A stretch of 6,815 nt of DNA from Comamonas sp. (GTDB lineage: Bacteria > Pseudomonadota > Gammaproteobacteria > Burkholderiales > Burkholderiaceae_C): contig JAFAIY010000065.1 in the NCBI GenBank assembly GCA_019236485.1, positions 1-6,815 of the forward strand, written 5' to 3'. Made by a program: the position numbers and the translations under genes. Positions within the stretch are counted from its first letter, which is position 1, and every line of letters starts with the position of its first letter. Shown here in pieces: positions 5,499 to 6,815 of the stretch. The notes beneath the pieces are model-generated. The model worked only from the letters and a program-made list of their open reading frames with translations, had not been told where the DNA came from and did no database searches.

Positions 5499-6815
5499 AT
5501 GGCAGTTAAACCTTCCAACGAATATTCCGAAGGCTCGATCCGCGTTCTCAAGGGTCTGGAGCCTGTCAAGCAGCGTCCCGGCATGTACACGCGTACCGAC
5601 AACCCCTTGCACATACTGCAGGAGGTGATCGACAACGCGGCCGACGAGGCTCTTGCCGGTTACGGCAAGAAGATCAAGTTCACCATGCATGCCGATGGCT
5701 CCTACAGCGTGGAGGACGACGGGCGAGGCATTCCCTTCGGCCTGCACCCCGAGGAAAACGCTCCCGTGGTGGAGCTGGTCTTCACGCGCCTGCATGCGGG
5801 CGGCAAGTTCGACAAGGGCAACGGCGGCGCTTACAGCTTCTCGGGCGGCCTGCACGGCGTGGGCGTGTCGGTGACCAATGCTCTGGCCACGCGCCTCGAA
5901 GTGAGCGTGCATCGCGACGGCCAGGTGGCGTCCATCGTCTTCTCGGGCGGCGACGTGGTGGAGCCGCTCAAGGTGCGTGATCTGCAGGCCGGCGAGCGCA
6001 AGCAGGGCACGACGGTGCGCGCCTGGCCCGATGCCAAGTACTTCGAGTCCTCGGCCCTGCCCATGGGCGAGCTGGTGCATCTGCTGCGCAGCAAGGCCGT
6101 GCTCATGCCCGGCGTGGCCGTGTCGCTGATCAATGAGAAGTCGCGCGATACCCAGACCTGGCAGTTCAAGGGCGGGCTGCGCGATTATCTGGCGCAGAGC
6201 CTGCACGGCGAGCCCGTGATCCCCCTGTTCGAAGGCGAGGGCTTTGCCGACAAGAACAACGACAGCTTTGCCGAAGGCGAGGGCGCGGCCTGGTGCGTGG
6301 CCTTCACCGAAGACGGCGCACCGCTGCGCGAAAGCTATGTGAACCTGATTCCGACCACGGCGGGGGGCACGCACGACAGCGGCCTGCGCGACGGCCTGTT
6401 CCAGGCCGTCAAGGCCTTTATCGACATGCATTCGCTGCTGCCCAAGGGCGTGAAGCTCATGCCCGACGACGTGTTTGCACGCGCCAGCTATGTGCTCAAT
6501 GCCAAGGTGCTGGATCCACAGTTCCAGGGCCAGATCAAGGAGCGTTTGAACTCGCGCGATGCCGTGCGTCTGGTCTCGGGCTATGTGCGTCCGGTGCTGG
6601 AGCTGTGGCTCAACGAGCATGTGGACTGGGGCAAGAAGCTGGCCGAGATCGCGATCAAGGCCGCGCAAACGCGCCAGAAGGCCGGCCAGAAGGTCGAGAA
6701 GCGCAAGGGCAGCGGCGTGGCCGTGCTGCCCGGCAAGCTCACCGACTGCGAAAGCAAGGACACCGGCGTCAACGAGGTGTTTCTGGTCGAGGGCGACTCG
6801 GCCGGCGGCAGCGCC
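5499..6815 (+). CDS. parE: DNA topoisomerase IV subunit B (ParE), 3' end outside window
   Basis: The first 439 residues of the ATPase subunit of topoisomerase IV, which with ParC decatenates daughter chromosomes. The frame is open to the last base. The GHKL ATPase domain shows E42 (catalytic base) and N46 in QEVIDNAADEA, D73-D74-G-R-G-I-P, and the ATP-lid motif GGLHGVGVSV (116-125). The transducer loop lysine is K347, in Q345-I-K rather than the usual QTK. The TOPRIM domain begins with LPGKL and reaches E431-G-D-S-A-G-G (metal-binding Glu) just before the edge. ParE rather than GyrB is indicated by RPGMYT with no following Gly, by YVNLIPT...GGTH, and by overall similarity to E. coli ParE. The ATG at 5499 gives an N-terminus close to known ParE length but lacks a close ribosome binding site; a GTG at 5451 is the alternative. 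The gene diverges from the MFS transporter. Confidence 0.96.
   Translation, partial: MAVKPSNEYSEGSIRVLKGLEPVKQRPGMYTRTDNPLHILQEVIDNAADEALAGYGKKIKFTMHADGSYSVEDDGRGIPFGLHPEENAPVVELVFTRLHAGGKFDKGNGGAYSFSGGLHGVGVSVTNALATRLEVSVHRDGQVASIVFSGGDVVEPLKVRDLQAGERKQGTTVRAWPDAKYFESSALPMGELVHLLRSKAVLMPGVAVSLINEKSRDTQTWQFKGGLRDYLAQSLHGEPVIPLFEGEGFADKNNDSFAEGEGAAWCVAFTEDGAPLRESYVNLIPTTAGGTHDSGLRDGLFQAVKAFIDMHSLLPKGVKLMPDDVFARASYVLNAKVLDPQFQGQIKERLNSRDAVRLVSGYVRPVLELWLNEHVDWGKKLAEIAIKAAQTRQKAGQKVEKRKGSGVAVLPGKLTDCESKDTGVNEVFLVEGDSAGGSA

Noticed and set aside
5484..6668. 394-codon minus-strand open frame opposite parE
   Set aside because: It is a shadow of parE third-position GC bias; the translation is His/Ala/Leu-rich with no motif, while parE shows full GHKL and TOPRIM signatures.

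Overview
The window reads as an ordinary chromosomal stretch of a GC-rich betaproteobacterium, most likely order Burkholderiales, family Comamonadaceae (Comamonas/Delftia/Acidovorax-like). This placement rests on the character of the ParE, DapA and BamC proteins and on high GC; no database search was possible. I see no insertion sequence, phage gene, CRISPR array, rRNA or tRNA.

Layout. Six genes lie on the minus strand, read from high to low coordinates: an MFS transporter (5287-4061), a 43-residue membrane miniprotein (4055-3924), a short-chain dehydrogenase/reductase (3881-3069), a class I SAM-dependent methyltransferase (3024-2446), dapA (2157-1261) and bamC (1197-82). An intrinsic terminator follows bamC (29-61). 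Facing away from the transporter on the plus strand is parE, topoisomerase IV subunit B, which starts at 5499 and is cut by the window end inside its TOPRIM domain.

The minus strand appears to hold two transcription units. Transporter, miniprotein, SDR and methyltransferase are separated by only 5, 42 and 44 bases and could be co-transcribed, although an extended -10-like element just before the methyltransferase may give it its own promoter. A 288-base gap with AT-rich palindromic DNA precedes dapA-bamC. The dapA-bamC order is the same as in E. coli (dapA-nlpB). It couples the first committed step of lysine/diaminopimelate synthesis to an outer-membrane assembly lipoprotein, with a possible weak attenuator between the two genes.

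The 211-base divergent region 5288-5498 holds two palindromes, a hairpin and promoter-like elements for the transporter and parE. ParE has two plausible starts: an ATG with no close ribosome binding site, and an in-frame GTG 48 bases upstream with a good one.

I did not find a convincing undescribed system. The most worthwhile items are the conserved-looking miniprotein, the paired TGACGAT elements upstream of dapA, and the start-site questions for parE and the methyltransferase.
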